Shown in pieces: positions 37,607-47,094 of a stretch of DNA of 64,000 bases. The notes beneath the pieces are model-generated. The model saw nothing but the letters and a program-made list of their open reading frames with translations, ran no database searches and was not told where the DNA came from. Position numbers and translations under genes: made by a program. Positions within the stretch are counted from its first letter, which is position 1; every line of letters starts with the position of its first letter. Source of the DNA: Paenibacillus sp. Root444D2 (GTDB taxonomy: Bacteria; Bacillota; Bacilli; Paenibacillales; NBRC-103111); assembly GCF_001426375.1 (NCBI RefSeq), contig NZ_LMEO01000003.1, forward strand, positions 87,545 through 151,544, written 5' to 3'.

Positions 37607-38251
37607 TCACATATATTGGTGCGAAAATATTTTTTTCGCCTGTTCATAGCGATCTACTGTGTCAATGTCCATAAATTTCAACTGTTTTTTCTCTTCCACA
37701 ATTTGACCGCGGTACACAGGTAAGCGTAATAAGGATCGAGCTCCAGCATCCCCTTCCAAAGCAGCAGCAGCCGGCCACATCCCTCGCCCCAAAATAACAG
37801 GAGGCTTCGGCATCCCCTTATCCCCGCTGGCGATGTAATCGCAGCCCGCTTCCTTATTAAACGCATTCGTTAGGCGAAATAGCATCTGACTATCTACGAA
37901 AGGCTGATCCGCCAACAGAACTAAGATGCCATCTGCACCCATCTCTTCCGCCACCTGGATCCCCGTGCGCAGCGAGTGCGCCATCCCGTTTTCAGCATCC
38001 GCACATATCTCAATCCGGCATCTGCCCAATAATATATGCATGTGAGCTTCTTCCGGTAACCAATCCAAGGAATCCCCAACACGCACGACAACAACCACAC
38101 TATGCAGTTCAGAATGAAGAGCTTGCAGCAAAGCAAGCCCGCCAAGCCGTACGCCTTCAGCCATTTCTAGCGACTGCTTCGCTGTCCCCATCCGTTTGCT
38201 GCTGCCTGCAGCCAAGTACACACCAACGATTTTTTTCTTCACAATGCTCAC
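37607..38251 (-). CDS. pucB: Molybdenum-cofactor nucleotidyltransferase, MobA/MocA-like
   Basis: Transfers a nucleotide to molybdopterin for xanthine dehydrogenase. The nucleotidyltransferase signature VYLAAGSSKRMGTAKQ is at the N-terminus, then LLADQPFVDSQML and PPVILGRG. The frame is open to 38302, but GTG at 38251 overlaps the pucA stop in a GTGA arrangement, giving 214 residues beginning just before the conserved IVGVYLAAG. No strong ribosome site is visible, consistent with coupling to pucA. Confidence 0.87.
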   Translation of the reverse strand: MSIVKKKIVGVYLAAGSSKRMGTAKQSLEMAEGVRLGGLALLQALHSELHSVVVVVRVGDSLDWLPEEAHMHILLGRCRIEICADAENGMAHSLRTGIQVAEEMGADGILVLLADQPFVDSQMLFRLTNAFNKEAGCDYIASGDKGMPKPPVILGRGMWPAAAALEGDAGARSLLRLPVYRGQIVEEKKQLKFMDIDTVDRYEQAKKIFSHQYM

Positions 38252-39237
38252 CAAGGGCGGCAGCTTTGGATATCTCGCCCCATGGCTACAGAGGAGGTCC
38301 ACTCTCCAGTCGTGCGAACACCACGCTTCATACGTATCAATTCAGCTACTATGCTGACTGCATTTTCGACAGGGCCTTCCGAGCCAATGTTTAAACCAAC
38401 GGGATAATGCAGCCAATCCGGCCGCTCTAGTCCTTCAAGCATCCTCTCCGTTCGATCCCTCGAACCCATGATACCGAGGTAGCGCAGGGTTGACTCCATA
38501 GCTCCCCGCACAAATGCTGCATCCTTCTCAAACTGGTGACTCATCACGATAACATAATCCTGCGCATTCAGCTTTAGTTCTTCCACTAATTGCTCTGGAA
38601 AAGCTACGACCGTCTCCGATTCCGGAAAACGCTCCACATTGCAGAAAGCTTCCCGCCAGTCCGCTACCACCACGCGAAACCCAACACTTGCCGCCATTTG
38701 GGCAAGTGGAATCGCATCTGGATTCGCCCCAAACACAATTACCCTCGGCTTCGGCGTAAACAATGAGGCGTGCACAGCGTGTCGGTCTGTAGATACTCCC
38801 TCATCTGGATGACACAACGTATACGTTATATTCGAATACCCATCCGAGTATGTGCGAAGAAGCTTCACGGCCTCTCCGCGATCCAAGCTAGCTTTCACCA
38901 CCAGCAGATTGACAAGCAGCTCCCCTGAAACAGGCTCCAGCAGGATACGAATCAACCCGCCGCAGCCAATCGTTTCACCCCAGCCGAAATCGTCTGCCGG
39001 TCTCATGTCGTATTCCACCATTTGCGGTTTTTGCGACTCCCATACAGCAGATACGTATGCGGACAGATCCGCTTCCAAACAGCCGGGAGAAATACTGCCT
39101 AGCGAGCTTTCATCCGCCATCAGCAGCATAACCGCCCCTTGCTTGCGATAAGCATGACCTTCCACATGAATGACCGTCGCTAATACACGCGCCTGAGCAT
39201 TACTCTCCACCGCTTGCAAAATGTCATAAGCCTCCAT
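38248..39237 (-). CDS. pucA: XdhC-type xanthine dehydrogenase maturation factor
   Basis: 329 residues. The N-terminal XdhC/CoxI domain has RKQGAVMLLMADESSLGSI and GCGGLIRILLEP; the C-terminal Rossmann-like XdhC domain has VIVFGANPDAIPLAQMA and YLGIMGSRDR. Proteins of this family load sulfurated molybdenum cofactor into xanthine dehydrogenase. ATG at 39237 is 11 bases after GAGG; GTG at 39240 is possible. 31 bp after the Ntn-hydrolase gene. Confidence 0.9.
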   Translation of the reverse strand: MEAYDILQAVESNAQARVLATVIHVEGHAYRKQGAVMLLMADESSLGSISPGCLEADLSAYVSAVWESQKPQMVEYDMRPADDFGWGETIGCGGLIRILLEPVSGELLVNLLVVKASLDRGEAVKLLRTYSDGYSNITYTLCHPDEGVSTDRHAVHASLFTPKPRVIVFGANPDAIPLAQMAASVGFRVVVADWREAFCNVERFPESETVVAFPEQLVEELKLNAQDYVIVMSHQFEKDAAFVRGAMESTLRYLGIMGSRDRTERMLEGLERPDWLHYPVGLNIGSEGPVENAVSIVAELIRMKRGVRTTGEWTSSVAMGRDIQSCRPW

Positions 39238-39271
39238 CACTCATCGCACCTCGCCTTATGGATTTATCGTC

Positions 39272-40867
39272 CTACCAGCCGATCGCTAAACCGTCGCCCC
39301 GAGGATCCGCAGCACCGCTCATGAAACCTTTCTCATCAATCACAATGCCCTGCGCTTGCCCCATAATCCCATCCCAAGGGTTCACAGGTTCAACACGATG
39401 TCCCCACCTTTTCAAACGCGCATACACATCGCCATCCAGACGGTGCTCGAGCTTCAGCGCATCGCCATCTTCCCCCCATGTACGGCCGTATACCCAACGC
39501 GGTAGCGATATGGCTTCTTGAATGGACAAACCATAATCGAGCACGCCTGTCAGTATGGACAGCTGTGTTTGCGGCTGACCTTCTCCGCCCTGTGTACCGA
39601 AAAGCATGTAAGGTTTCCCCGCTTTGCTCACCATGGCAGGCATTAACGTATGAAATGACCTTTTGTTAGGCTCTAGAACGTTCGCGCATGCGGGATCCAG
39701 CGAGAAATAAGAACCTCGATTTTGCATAATAATGCCCGTATCGCCTGGCACATAAGCAGCACCAAAGTCGAAATACAAGCTTTGTATAAACGAGACCGAG
39801 TTCCCTTCATCATCAACAACAGCCGCATAAGCCGTATCCTGCCCGATCGCTGGTGATAGGTGTTCACTCACCTTGAGAGGTTCCGCTTGAATCTCATTCC
39901 AGAGCTCCGCCGCATAGGATTTAGAAAGCAAACGCTCCAGCGGAATTTCCCGAAAACGGGGATCCGTCAAGTAAAGGTCACGGTCTTTGAACGCCTTTTT
40001 GATCACTTCTGACATCATATGATAAAAATTCGCGGAGGCCCGCGGAACCGCACTAACCTCTATATTTTCCAGCATATTCATCATCATTAGCGCTGTGAAT
40101 CCTTGTGAATTCGGCGGCATTTGATAAATCTCATATCCACGGTATGTTGTTGAAAGCAGTTCCACCCATTCTCCCGAATAAGTACGGAAATCATCTTCCT
40201 GCAGCAATCCACCATCCCGCTGAATGTTATCAACAACCTTTTGCATGAAGGAACCCTCATAAAAGGCCTCTCTACCTTCAAGTTGAACGATACGTAACGT
40301 TTGGGCCATGTCTTTCTGAACAAGACGATCTCCTTCCTTCAAAAGCTCGCCGTTCGCCATATACAAGGCACTCAGCTGCTCAGAAGCCCGAATGAAAGCC
40401 TCGTCCTTGCGCATCCAAAAAAGCAAATTGCGCGAGATAGGAAAACCGTTTTCCGCATAAGCAATAGCTGGATCGAGCAGCTTCTCCCACGGCAGCTTCC
40501 CGTACTTCTCCCATACTTGCCACCAGGCATCGACCATGCCCGGAACAGTTATCGCACTTAGAATTCCTCTTTGCGGAATCGTATCTAACCCTTTATCTTT
40601 GTAAAAATCAGGCGTCGCCAGCGCAGCTGACTTCCCGCTTCCATTAAAGCCCGTAAAAGTACCCGTCGCTGCATCATGCATGAGGAAAAAGGCATCCCCG
40701 CCAAGCCCCGTCATGTGCGGGTAGACGACTCCTAGTGTCGCACTTATCGCAATCGCGCTATCAAATGCATTGCCTCCCTGCTGCAAAATGGCACTCCCCA
40801 CACTGCTAGCCAAATAATGAGGCGTAGCAATCATGGCACGCTCGGCTCGCGGCATGATGTTTAACAT
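39272..40867 (-). CDS. Gamma-glutamyltranspeptidase-family Ntn hydrolase, probable HpxW-like oxamate amidohydrolase
   Basis: 531 residues in the GGT fold, with the autocatalytic Thr345 in GQDTAYAAVVDDEGN and family motifs GNAFDSAIA, GGDAFFLM and GTQGGEGQPQ. It has no signal peptide, unlike secreted glutathione-degrading GGTs of Bacillus. Its place directly after the ureidoglycine aminotransferase (7-bp overlap) points to the Klebsiella HpxW type, which hydrolyses oxamate to oxalate and ammonia. Oxamate would arise from oxalurate, the product of the aminotransferase. Family is certain, substrate inferred. Start supported by GAGGAGG seven bases before the ATG. Confidence 0.85.
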   Translation of the reverse strand: MLNIMPRAERAMIATPHYLASSVGSAILQQGGNAFDSAIAISATLGVVYPHMTGLGGDAFFLMHDAATGTFTGFNGSGKSAALATPDFYKDKGLDTIPQRGILSAITVPGMVDAWWQVWEKYGKLPWEKLLDPAIAYAENGFPISRNLLFWMRKDEAFIRASEQLSALYMANGELLKEGDRLVQKDMAQTLRIVQLEGREAFYEGSFMQKVVDNIQRDGGLLQEDDFRTYSGEWVELLSTTYRGYEIYQMPPNSQGFTALMMMNMLENIEVSAVPRASANFYHMMSEVIKKAFKDRDLYLTDPRFREIPLERLLSKSYAAELWNEIQAEPLKVSEHLSPAIGQDTAYAAVVDDEGNSVSFIQSLYFDFGAAYVPGDTGIIMQNRGSYFSLDPACANVLEPNKRSFHTLMPAMVSKAGKPYMLFGTQGGEGQPQTQLSILTGVLDYGLSIQEAISLPRWVYGRTWGEDGDALKLEHRLDGDVYARLKRWGHRVEPVNPWDGIMGQAQGIVIDEKGFMSGAADPRGDGLAIGW

Positions 40868-42105
40868 GGCAGCTCCTCCTCTTTACGAGCATATAACGTT
40901 AACGCGGCTTGCAAAGCCTTGCCGACTGTAATATCGGCGCCGTGCCATAGGAGAACTGCTTCCAGTGCACCAAGGACGTGGAGAACGTTTTTTTGATTAC
41001 AGCTAAAGCCCATCGTGCCGATTCGCCAAATTTGACCCTTCAGCGGTCCGAAAGAACTGGCGATTTCAATGCCGAAACTATTTAACAGCATCGACCGCAC
41101 AGATTCTCCAGCAATTCCATCTGGAATACGGATGCAGGTCACAACCGTCAGCTTACAGTCCGGATTCCCATATAGCGATAAGCCCATTGCCTGAAGGCCT
41201 GCAACTAATGCAGCCTCATGGCACTGATGACGACGATATCGATTTTCTAGGCCTTCCTGCAGGACAAGACGCAAGCCCTCGCGCAAAGCGTACAACATCG
41301 AGGTTGCCTCCGTATGATGATTGAGCCGTTTCGGGCTCCAATAGTCCTGAAGCTGGCCCAGGTCGAAATAGTTGCTCGCGACTGGCTTGCCAGCTGACAC
41401 CGCCGAACCTTTCTCACGGAGTCCTCGTTCAATGGTTTTACGTCGCATAACCTTGGCTTCGACTCGCTCATTATACGTAATTGGCGACATGCCGGATGGG
41501 ACGGATAGACACTTTTGCGTTCCGCCAATAACAGCATCCAGCTGCCATTCGTCTGTCTTAACCGGGACACCGCCAATCGTAGCGACGGCATCCACAACAA
41601 GCAGGGCATCCACTTCACGGCAGGCTGCTCCGATGCCATCAAACGGTTGGATACAACCCGTGGATGTTTCGCCGTGGACGATCGCAACGATACTCGGTTT
41701 TTCCCGGTGTATGGCAGCGATGATTTCCTCTGGATCGAACACCTTGCCCCATTCTCTCTCCAGCAGGACAACCTCTGCACCGCAGCGCTCCGAGATTTCC
41801 ACAAGCAGATTGCCAAAGCGCCCATAAATAGGAACAAGTACCTTGTCCCTCGGTTCAATCACACTTACCAAAACTGCCTCAATCCCTGAACGTGAGGTGC
41901 CATCTATTGGATAAGCCCATTGATTTTTTGTTTGAAAGACATCACGAAGCATTTCCATCGTCTCATTCATCAGTTCAGTAAATTCAGGATCGAATTGTCC
42001 CAGAATCGGATAAGACATTGCCCGCAGTACCCGCGGGTCGACCTCAACGGGTCCTGGGGTCATTATCGTTCGCAGCGAGGGCGACAAGTCTTTATAAGAT
42101 TTCAT
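40861..42105 (-). CDS. pucG: Ureidoglycine-glyoxylate aminotransferase
   Basis: PLP-dependent class V aminotransferase of 414 residues that moves the amino group of (S)-ureidoglycine to glyoxylate, giving oxalurate and glycine. Recognised from MTPGPVEVDPRVLRAM, DGTSRSGIEAVL, HGETSTGC, and the PLP-lysine site GGTQKCLSVPSG. GGGGGGA six bases before ATG. Overlaps pucF by 14 bp and the following gene by seven, so tightly coupled. Confidence 0.92.
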   Translation of the reverse strand: MKSYKDLSPSLRTIMTPGPVEVDPRVLRAMSYPILGQFDPEFTELMNETMEMLRDVFQTKNQWAYPIDGTSRSGIEAVLVSVIEPRDKVLVPIYGRFGNLLVEISERCGAEVVLLEREWGKVFDPEEIIAAIHREKPSIVAIVHGETSTGCIQPFDGIGAACREVDALLVVDAVATIGGVPVKTDEWQLDAVIGGTQKCLSVPSGMSPITYNERVEAKVMRRKTIERGLREKGSAVSAGKPVASNYFDLGQLQDYWSPKRLNHHTEATSMLYALREGLRLVLQEGLENRYRRHQCHEAALVAGLQAMGLSLYGNPDCKLTVVTCIRIPDGIAGESVRSMLLNSFGIEIASSFGPLKGQIWRIGTMGFSCNQKNVLHVLGALEAVLLWHGADITVGKALQAALTLYARKEEELPC

Positions 42106-43381
42106 CTACTTTCCCCCCATAGCCATATTGGTATAACACATGCACCAGTGCTTGGAAACCAGCGACAAGTTCGGCCGGTTCCGTAAACTCATCAGGACTG
42201 TGGCTAATGCCAGCGCGACTTGGAACGAAGATCATCGCTGTCGGACATATCGGCCCGAACAACTGAGCATCATGTCCTGCCCCGCTAGGCAGCCGCATAC
42301 TCTGGAGCCCATAGGCATCACAGGCAGCTTCAATTTCTGCCGAAATCCCTTCATGCATAGCCACAGGCGAAGCATGTAAATTTTCAAGCGTATCTATTTG
42401 AAGATCTCTTCGCTTCGCGATTACTTCAAACTCAGCTAATAATCTCGCACGAAAAGCATCCATCTTCCACTCGTCAGTATGCCGAATATCCAGCGTAAAT
42501 TCAACTTCCCCCGGTACCACATTCGATGTTCCCCGCTTCACTTCCAAACGACCAACGGTAGCTACAAGCGGTTCCCCCTCTTCCAGCGCCATCCGCTCTG
42601 TCAGAGCCACCATTTCCGCAGCTCCTGCAAGAGCATCCTTTCGCATCGTCATCGGAGTCGTCCCGGCATGATTCGAGGTGCCCGTTACAACTACCGTTAA
42701 CCTAACTTGACCTACGATAGCTGTAACAACGCCAATTTGCTTCTGCTTATACTCCAGGACAGAGCCTTGCTCGATATGAATCTCAATATACGCTCCTATA
42801 TCTTCGCGCTTCGCAGGGTGTTCACTTACACTCACAGTGTCGAATCCAGCTTGCTGCATTGCCCCAAGCAGAGTCACACCTTCAAGATCAGCAATCCCTG
42901 AGACTCCAGTCAGCGACCTCACACCCGTCACATGCCCAGAGCCCCAATAAGTGAGCGGGAAGCGACTTCCCTCTTCCTCACAGAATGAAACCACTTCAAG
43001 AGTTCGTTCTGGAGTTCCATAAGCAGCCTTCAAATAACCAAGTGCCATCATGGAGGCTACTATGCCATATGCCCCATCGTATTTACCGCCGTTTTTTACC
43101 GTGTCTACATGAGAACCTGTAAGAACCGACTTCAAAGGAAGGTTATTCCCTTGAAGCTTTCCAAATACATTACCAACGGCATCGAAGCCTGCTTCCAGCC
43201 CCAGCTCGTGCATTTTTTGGTTTAAAGCCTGCTGCGCCTGCAGCCATGGCTGCGTATATAACAAACGGGTGACTCCCCCCTCTGGGTCAGCGCCATACGA
43301 GGAAAGCCATTCCAGTACTTCGAGCATCTGCTCTGCGTATTGTGTCAGCAAATCCAGCGAGTTCGGTGTCATTTTAGCCAC
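42092..43381 (-). CDS. pucF: Allantoate amidohydrolase
   Basis: M20-family di-metal amidase of 429 residues that converts allantoate to ureidoglycine, CO2 and ammonia. Metal-ligand motifs GSHVDTVKNGGKYDG, FCEEEGSRF, and GAGHDAQLF are visible. GTG at 43381 lies eight bases after GGAGG and overlaps the pucH stop; the GTG at 43390 is inside the ribosome site and the ATG at 43372 is too far from it. Confidence 0.92.
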   Translation of the reverse strand: MAKMTPNSLDLLTQYAEQMLEVLEWLSSYGADPEGGVTRLLYTQPWLQAQQALNQKMHELGLEAGFDAVGNVFGKLQGNNLPLKSVLTGSHVDTVKNGGKYDGAYGIVASMMALGYLKAAYGTPERTLEVVSFCEEEGSRFPLTYWGSGHVTGVRSLTGVSGIADLEGVTLLGAMQQAGFDTVSVSEHPAKREDIGAYIEIHIEQGSVLEYKQKQIGVVTAIVGQVRLTVVVTGTSNHAGTTPMTMRKDALAGAAEMVALTERMALEEGEPLVATVGRLEVKRGTSNVVPGEVEFTLDIRHTDEWKMDAFRARLLAEFEVIAKRRDLQIDTLENLHASPVAMHEGISAEIEAACDAYGLQSMRLPSGAGHDAQLFGPICPTAMIFVPSRAGISHSPDEFTEPAELVAGFQALVHVLYQYGYGGKVDEIL

Positions 43382-44774
43382 CGTCTTCACCTCCGATCAC
43401 TGCTGCGTGGCGCAACCAAATCCCATCTCGGTCTGCTTTCTCCGCTCCCCCTTCACCAAGCTCATACACCTTAGCACCTCGCACGAAAGTCGCCCTCACT
43501 CGACATCCGAACGCTTTCCCTACATAAGGACTATGTTTATGGCGGTAAAGCAGATCACTCTCCCGAAGTGAATAGCTCAGCTTCATATCTACTAAAGCAA
43601 AATCAGCATCCGCACCTAAAGCGATTTCACCTTTGCGGGGATGCAGCCCAAACCGCTTTGCTGGCTCAAGGGATAGCATCCGCGATAACATAGTTAGCGG
43701 CACCTTTCTGCGTAGGTAGCCTTCGTCCAGCATAATCTCCAGCGAGCTTTGCGCGCCGGATATCCCGCCCCACGCCTCGAAGAAATCCCCTTGCTTCATA
43801 TGAGTAGGGCAAGGCGAGTGATCCGAGGCGAGGATGTCCAACTGCCCCTCTGCCAGCGCCGCCCACAGCTGAGCTTGATCTTCCGATGTGCGCAGCGGAG
43901 GCGCACATTTGGCAACCGATCCCAGCCGCTCCAAGGCGGCGCTAGTAAGCACTAAGTAATGCGGACACGTTTCCACCGTGACGTCCAGCCCTTTGGCCTT
44001 CGCCTCCGTGATGGCCTGCACAGCTTCCGCGCTGCTAATATGCACGAAGTGCAGCTTGCAGCCCGTCTCCTCGGCGTAAAACAGCGCGCGATTCACCGCT
44101 TCCAGCTCCGCTGCAATTGGCCTCGTCGCGACGAAGTCCAGCGCCCCGCGTCTGCCTTCCGCGAGTGCCTGCGCAGCCAGCTTGGATACGATCTCCTCGC
44201 TTTCAGCGTGAAGTGCGAGCACTAGCCCCAAGCGGGCAATTTCTTTCATCCCTTCGTAAAGGGTCAGGTCGTCTACCTCAGCGAAAATATCTTCCCCTTC
44301 TCCGCCAGGACAGGACATGAACGCCTTAAATCCAATGACGCCAGCTTCCGCAAGCTCTTGTAGATTGCCCACATTGCCTGGAACAAGCCCACCCCAAAGC
44401 GCATAATCGACCAAGGATTGTCCTTCAGCCGCTTCCAGCTTCCGCTCAAGCGCACTTAGCCGAACCGTAGGAGGCACGCCATTCAGCGGCATGTCAATAT
44501 AAGTCGTGCATCCGCCAGCCGCGAGCGCCGCTGATCCGGTAGCAAACCCTTCCCAGTGACCAAGTGCTGGTTCATTGAAATGAACATGCGCATCAACCAT
44601 CCCCGGCATAATGTGCAAATGTTCCGCATCATAGACAGGTGTATCCTCCGAGTACGCGAGGTTTTCGCCTAGAGCAGCAATTTTGCCACCTTGAATACCG
44701 ATGTCTAACTGGCGTACTTCCTCTCTCAGGACTACGGTACCTTTTCGAATTACGAGGTCAAATTGGTTAGTCAT
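43374..44774 (-). CDS. pucH: Allantoinase
   Basis: Opens the hydantoin ring of allantoin to allantoate. Cyclic amidohydrolase with the zinc motif VDAHVHFNEP, the carbamylated Lys region GVIGFKAFMS, HAESEEIV and ILASDHSPC. 466 residues from ATG 44774, which is five bases after GAGGGAGGGG; the frame open to 44801 lacks support. Follows pucM by about 48 bp. Confidence 0.94.
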   Translation of the reverse strand: MTNQFDLVIRKGTVVLREEVRQLDIGIQGGKIAALGENLAYSEDTPVYDAEHLHIMPGMVDAHVHFNEPALGHWEGFATGSAALAAGGCTTYIDMPLNGVPPTVRLSALERKLEAAEGQSLVDYALWGGLVPGNVGNLQELAEAGVIGFKAFMSCPGGEGEDIFAEVDDLTLYEGMKEIARLGLVLALHAESEEIVSKLAAQALAEGRRGALDFVATRPIAAELEAVNRALFYAEETGCKLHFVHISSAEAVQAITEAKAKGLDVTVETCPHYLVLTSAALERLGSVAKCAPPLRTSEDQAQLWAALAEGQLDILASDHSPCPTHMKQGDFFEAWGGISGAQSSLEIMLDEGYLRRKVPLTMLSRMLSLEPAKRFGLHPRKGEIALGADADFALVDMKLSYSLRESDLLYRHKHSPYVGKAFGCRVRATFVRGAKVYELGEGGAEKADRDGIWLRHAAVIGGEDGG

Positions 44775-44822
44775 ACGAACCCCTCCCTCGGAGTCTTTCA
44801 TGCTGCAGCCATCCTGCCAGCG

Positions 44823-45179
44823 TTAACTTCCTCGATATGTGTTATAACCCCATGGCGCAATTAGAAGCGGCACATGATAATGAGCATCTCTGGTCGATAT
44901 ACCAAACCGAACCGGTACTTGATCCAGGAAAGCAGGCTCTGAGAGCTCAGTGCCAATTCCTCTGAAATAATCTCCTATATGAAAGACTAGCTCGTAAATT
45001 CCCGGTATAAAATCATCCCCGCTAAGCATCGGCCCCTGAAGGCGGCCATCCGCATTCGTCACTTCCGAGCGAAGCAGATTCGAGCGCCCATCTTGGAGAC
45101 GAAACAAATCAATCCTCACTCCACTAGCCGGTCGTCCACTGCTAATATCCAATACGTGCGATGTTAAACCAACGCTCAT
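44823..45179 (-). CDS. pucM: 5-Hydroxyisourate hydrolase (transthyretin-like)
   Basis: 118 residues with the three family motifs: LTSHVLDISSGRPA at the N-terminus with its catalytic His, an internal Arg (GRLQGPM region), HYHVPLLIAPWGYNTY and the terminal YRGS. Converts 5-hydroxyisourate to OHCU. Its ATG overlaps the pucL stop by four bases. Confidence 0.95.
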   Translation of the reverse strand: MSVGLTSHVLDISSGRPASGVRIDLFRLQDGRSNLLRSEVTNADGRLQGPMLSGDDFIPGIYELVFHIGDYFRGIGTELSEPAFLDQVPVRFGISTRDAHYHVPLLIAPWGYNTYRGS

Positions 45180-46645
45180 AGACCCTCCAGGTCACTCTTT
45201 GTCATGGAAAAGCCTTGGAAACCATATGGCGGTCTAGGTTCAGTAAACACCTTACCTTCACCAATGGAAGCTTGCTCCAGAATCGTTTCCCACGTCCGAT
45301 TGTTAGATTCGAAGCGAATTTCTTTTAATTGAGGAAAACGAGTGAGCGAGCGCTGCCCGATTCGATAAATAAGATTTTGAATCGACGGTGAATGCTGCTC
45401 ATGGAATACGGTATGCGCAATATCACGAATTTGCTCAGCAGCTACATAGCGCCCGAGATCAGAGTCCAGTGCATCTGCCACTTCTTCATAGCTCCAAGCC
45501 ATATCTAAGAAAATAAATAAAGGACGGTCAAACGATTCCGGAAGCGTCGTATACTCATCTCGAACGAAGCCCGCGAAAGAACTCCCTTTTACTTTTATGA
45601 GCTTCAAGTCAGCGACGCCGCCTGCATGTTCCTCTACAGCAATCCCTTCATCCGTGCGCACGACTTCAACCAGCGCGGTCGGATGTTCATTTTGCGAATA
45701 ACGGTATACGAGATCACTACCTTCAAATCCTTTTGCGCCAGGAACCGGCAGCACTTCGAAAGATACTTGATCTGCCGTCATCTTCACACCTGTCATCTGT
45801 GGGTACGTCTCTAGGAAGTGGCGTCCGGCGAACTCTAGAAACCCTTCAGCAGTTGCGCCTTCATACTCGCCAGCTTTGCGCAGGATGAAATTCTTCATCG
45901 AGTCCGTGGCAACAACCATCGAGTTATCCCCTTCTGTGAAAGAGGTAAAAAACTTCTCTCCGCTAACCGCCACCTTGATATTCATCCCGAACAGCACATT
46001 ATCTCGTCCCGTAAAGCCCGACTCCGGTATTAATGTCAGATTCGTCAGCGGCTTTGCATATGAACGATACACCCATACATCACCCTTGCCGTAATACATG
46101 ATTCTCTCCGATCCGTTCGCTTGCTTCATCGCTTTCGCCTCCGCTTCATTGACTAACAGTGCCTCTAGGCGAAACCGCCCAATTTTACAAACCTCCTGCA
46201 AAGCTTTCGCAAGCTCCTCTTCCTTATTTCGATGTATCCGGGTGTGAATCGCTTCTCGAATGGTCTCTTTGGTCTGGCCCTTTACGGCCATAATAAAAGG
46301 AAACTGAAAGGTTTCCGTGTACCGCTTGTTATAAGCTAGCAATTGTTTATATTCTTCTGCAGTTAATTGGTTCAGACCGGCACCGGACTGCTCCTGCACA
46401 GAATGATCCGTCATCCGCACTCGCGTCCCTAAGTCTGGATGCGCTCTAAGCAGCGCAAGCTGCTCCGCCCGCTCAGCAAGCCAAACCTCACGTTCCAAAG
46501 CACTGATCAATTCCTTCTCCGTCGCAAAAGGCCGCGAGCTCCATGCCCGCTCTGCTACCCATGGCGAGTGCTCAAATAGAGGGCCGAACCTATCGATGAA
46601 ATCTTCCTGATTCAATTCATTCACTTTATGCAGCGTCAGCTTCAC
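45176..46645 (-). CDS. pucL: Bifunctional OHCU decarboxylase / urate oxidase
   Basis: Two enzymes in one chain of 489 residues, as in B. subtilis PucL. Residues 1 to about 165 are the OHCU decarboxylase (LRAHPDLGTRV, EQSGAGLNQL, FPFIMAVKGQT). From about 180 on is urate oxidase (YYGKGDVWVYRSYAKPL, FTEGDNSMVVATDSMKNF). With pucM in between by function, urate is taken to (S)-allantoin. GTG start at 46645, nine bases after AGAGG. First gene of the catabolic operon, with a good promoter upstream. Confidence 0.95.
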   Translation of the reverse strand: MKLTLHKVNELNQEDFIDRFGPLFEHSPWVAERAWSSRPFATEKELISALEREVWLAERAEQLALLRAHPDLGTRVRMTDHSVQEQSGAGLNQLTAEEYKQLLAYNKRYTETFQFPFIMAVKGQTKETIREAIHTRIHRNKEEELAKALQEVCKIGRFRLEALLVNEAEAKAMKQANGSERIMYYGKGDVWVYRSYAKPLTNLTLIPESGFTGRDNVLFGMNIKVAVSGEKFFTSFTEGDNSMVVATDSMKNFILRKAGEYEGATAEGFLEFAGRHFLETYPQMTGVKMTADQVSFEVLPVPGAKGFEGSDLVYRYSQNEHPTALVEVVRTDEGIAVEEHAGGVADLKLIKVKGSSFAGFVRDEYTTLPESFDRPLFIFLDMAWSYEEVADALDSDLGRYVAAEQIRDIAHTVFHEQHSPSIQNLIYRIGQRSLTRFPQLKEIRFESNNRTWETILEQASIGEGKVFTEPRPPYGFQGFSMTKSDLEGL

Positions 46646-46702
46646 TACCCGTCACCTCTATTTCTCTGAAAATTCCAACCATTCTTTATCAAGATTTGTT
46701 TC

Positions 46703-46762
46703 ATTGTAAATGCGCTTTGTATCATGGTCAATTTATATGAAAGAAGTTTGTAAACTTTCATA
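46703..46762 (-). promoter_or_regulatory. pucL promoter and adjacent palindrome (candidate operator)
   Basis: Minus strand TTGACC (46726-46731), 17 bp, TACAAT (46703-46708), about 60 bp before the pucL start. Directly upstream of the -35 box lies an inverted repeat with outer arms TATGAAAG and CTTTCATA and inner AGTTT/AAACT (46736-46762), a typical position for an activator or repressor. The binding protein is unknown; no pucR gene is in the window. Confidence 0.62.
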
Positions 46763-47094
46763 ACATCAGTAACTTTTTTTGTGAGCCTGCACCTTTTCGT
46801 GTCATCATTAAAATAAACCTAGCCTACGACTAGGTTCTCTACAATTTGTTCTCGGGGATAAATAAGCAAGCCAGATGATCTTATTCCGGCCAACTTCGCG
46901 ATTTTTTGTGAGATAAGACCACACAGCGTGCTTATCTGCTGCAATTCCTTACCTTCTGGGCTCAAGAACGAACAATAAGCACCCGTAACTTACTTATGCC
47001 TGCAAACAGCAGCAATCCGAACAAATAAGTATTTTTAACTGCTTTATTCCGAGTACATTGAACCCCTCATAGGCTCTTGCAATTACACATCTCA

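Noticed and set aside
39272..40867. Annotation as a secreted gamma-glutamyltranspeptidase
   Set aside because: No signal peptide is present and the gene is embedded in, and translationally coupled to, purine degradation genes; an HpxW-like role fits better.
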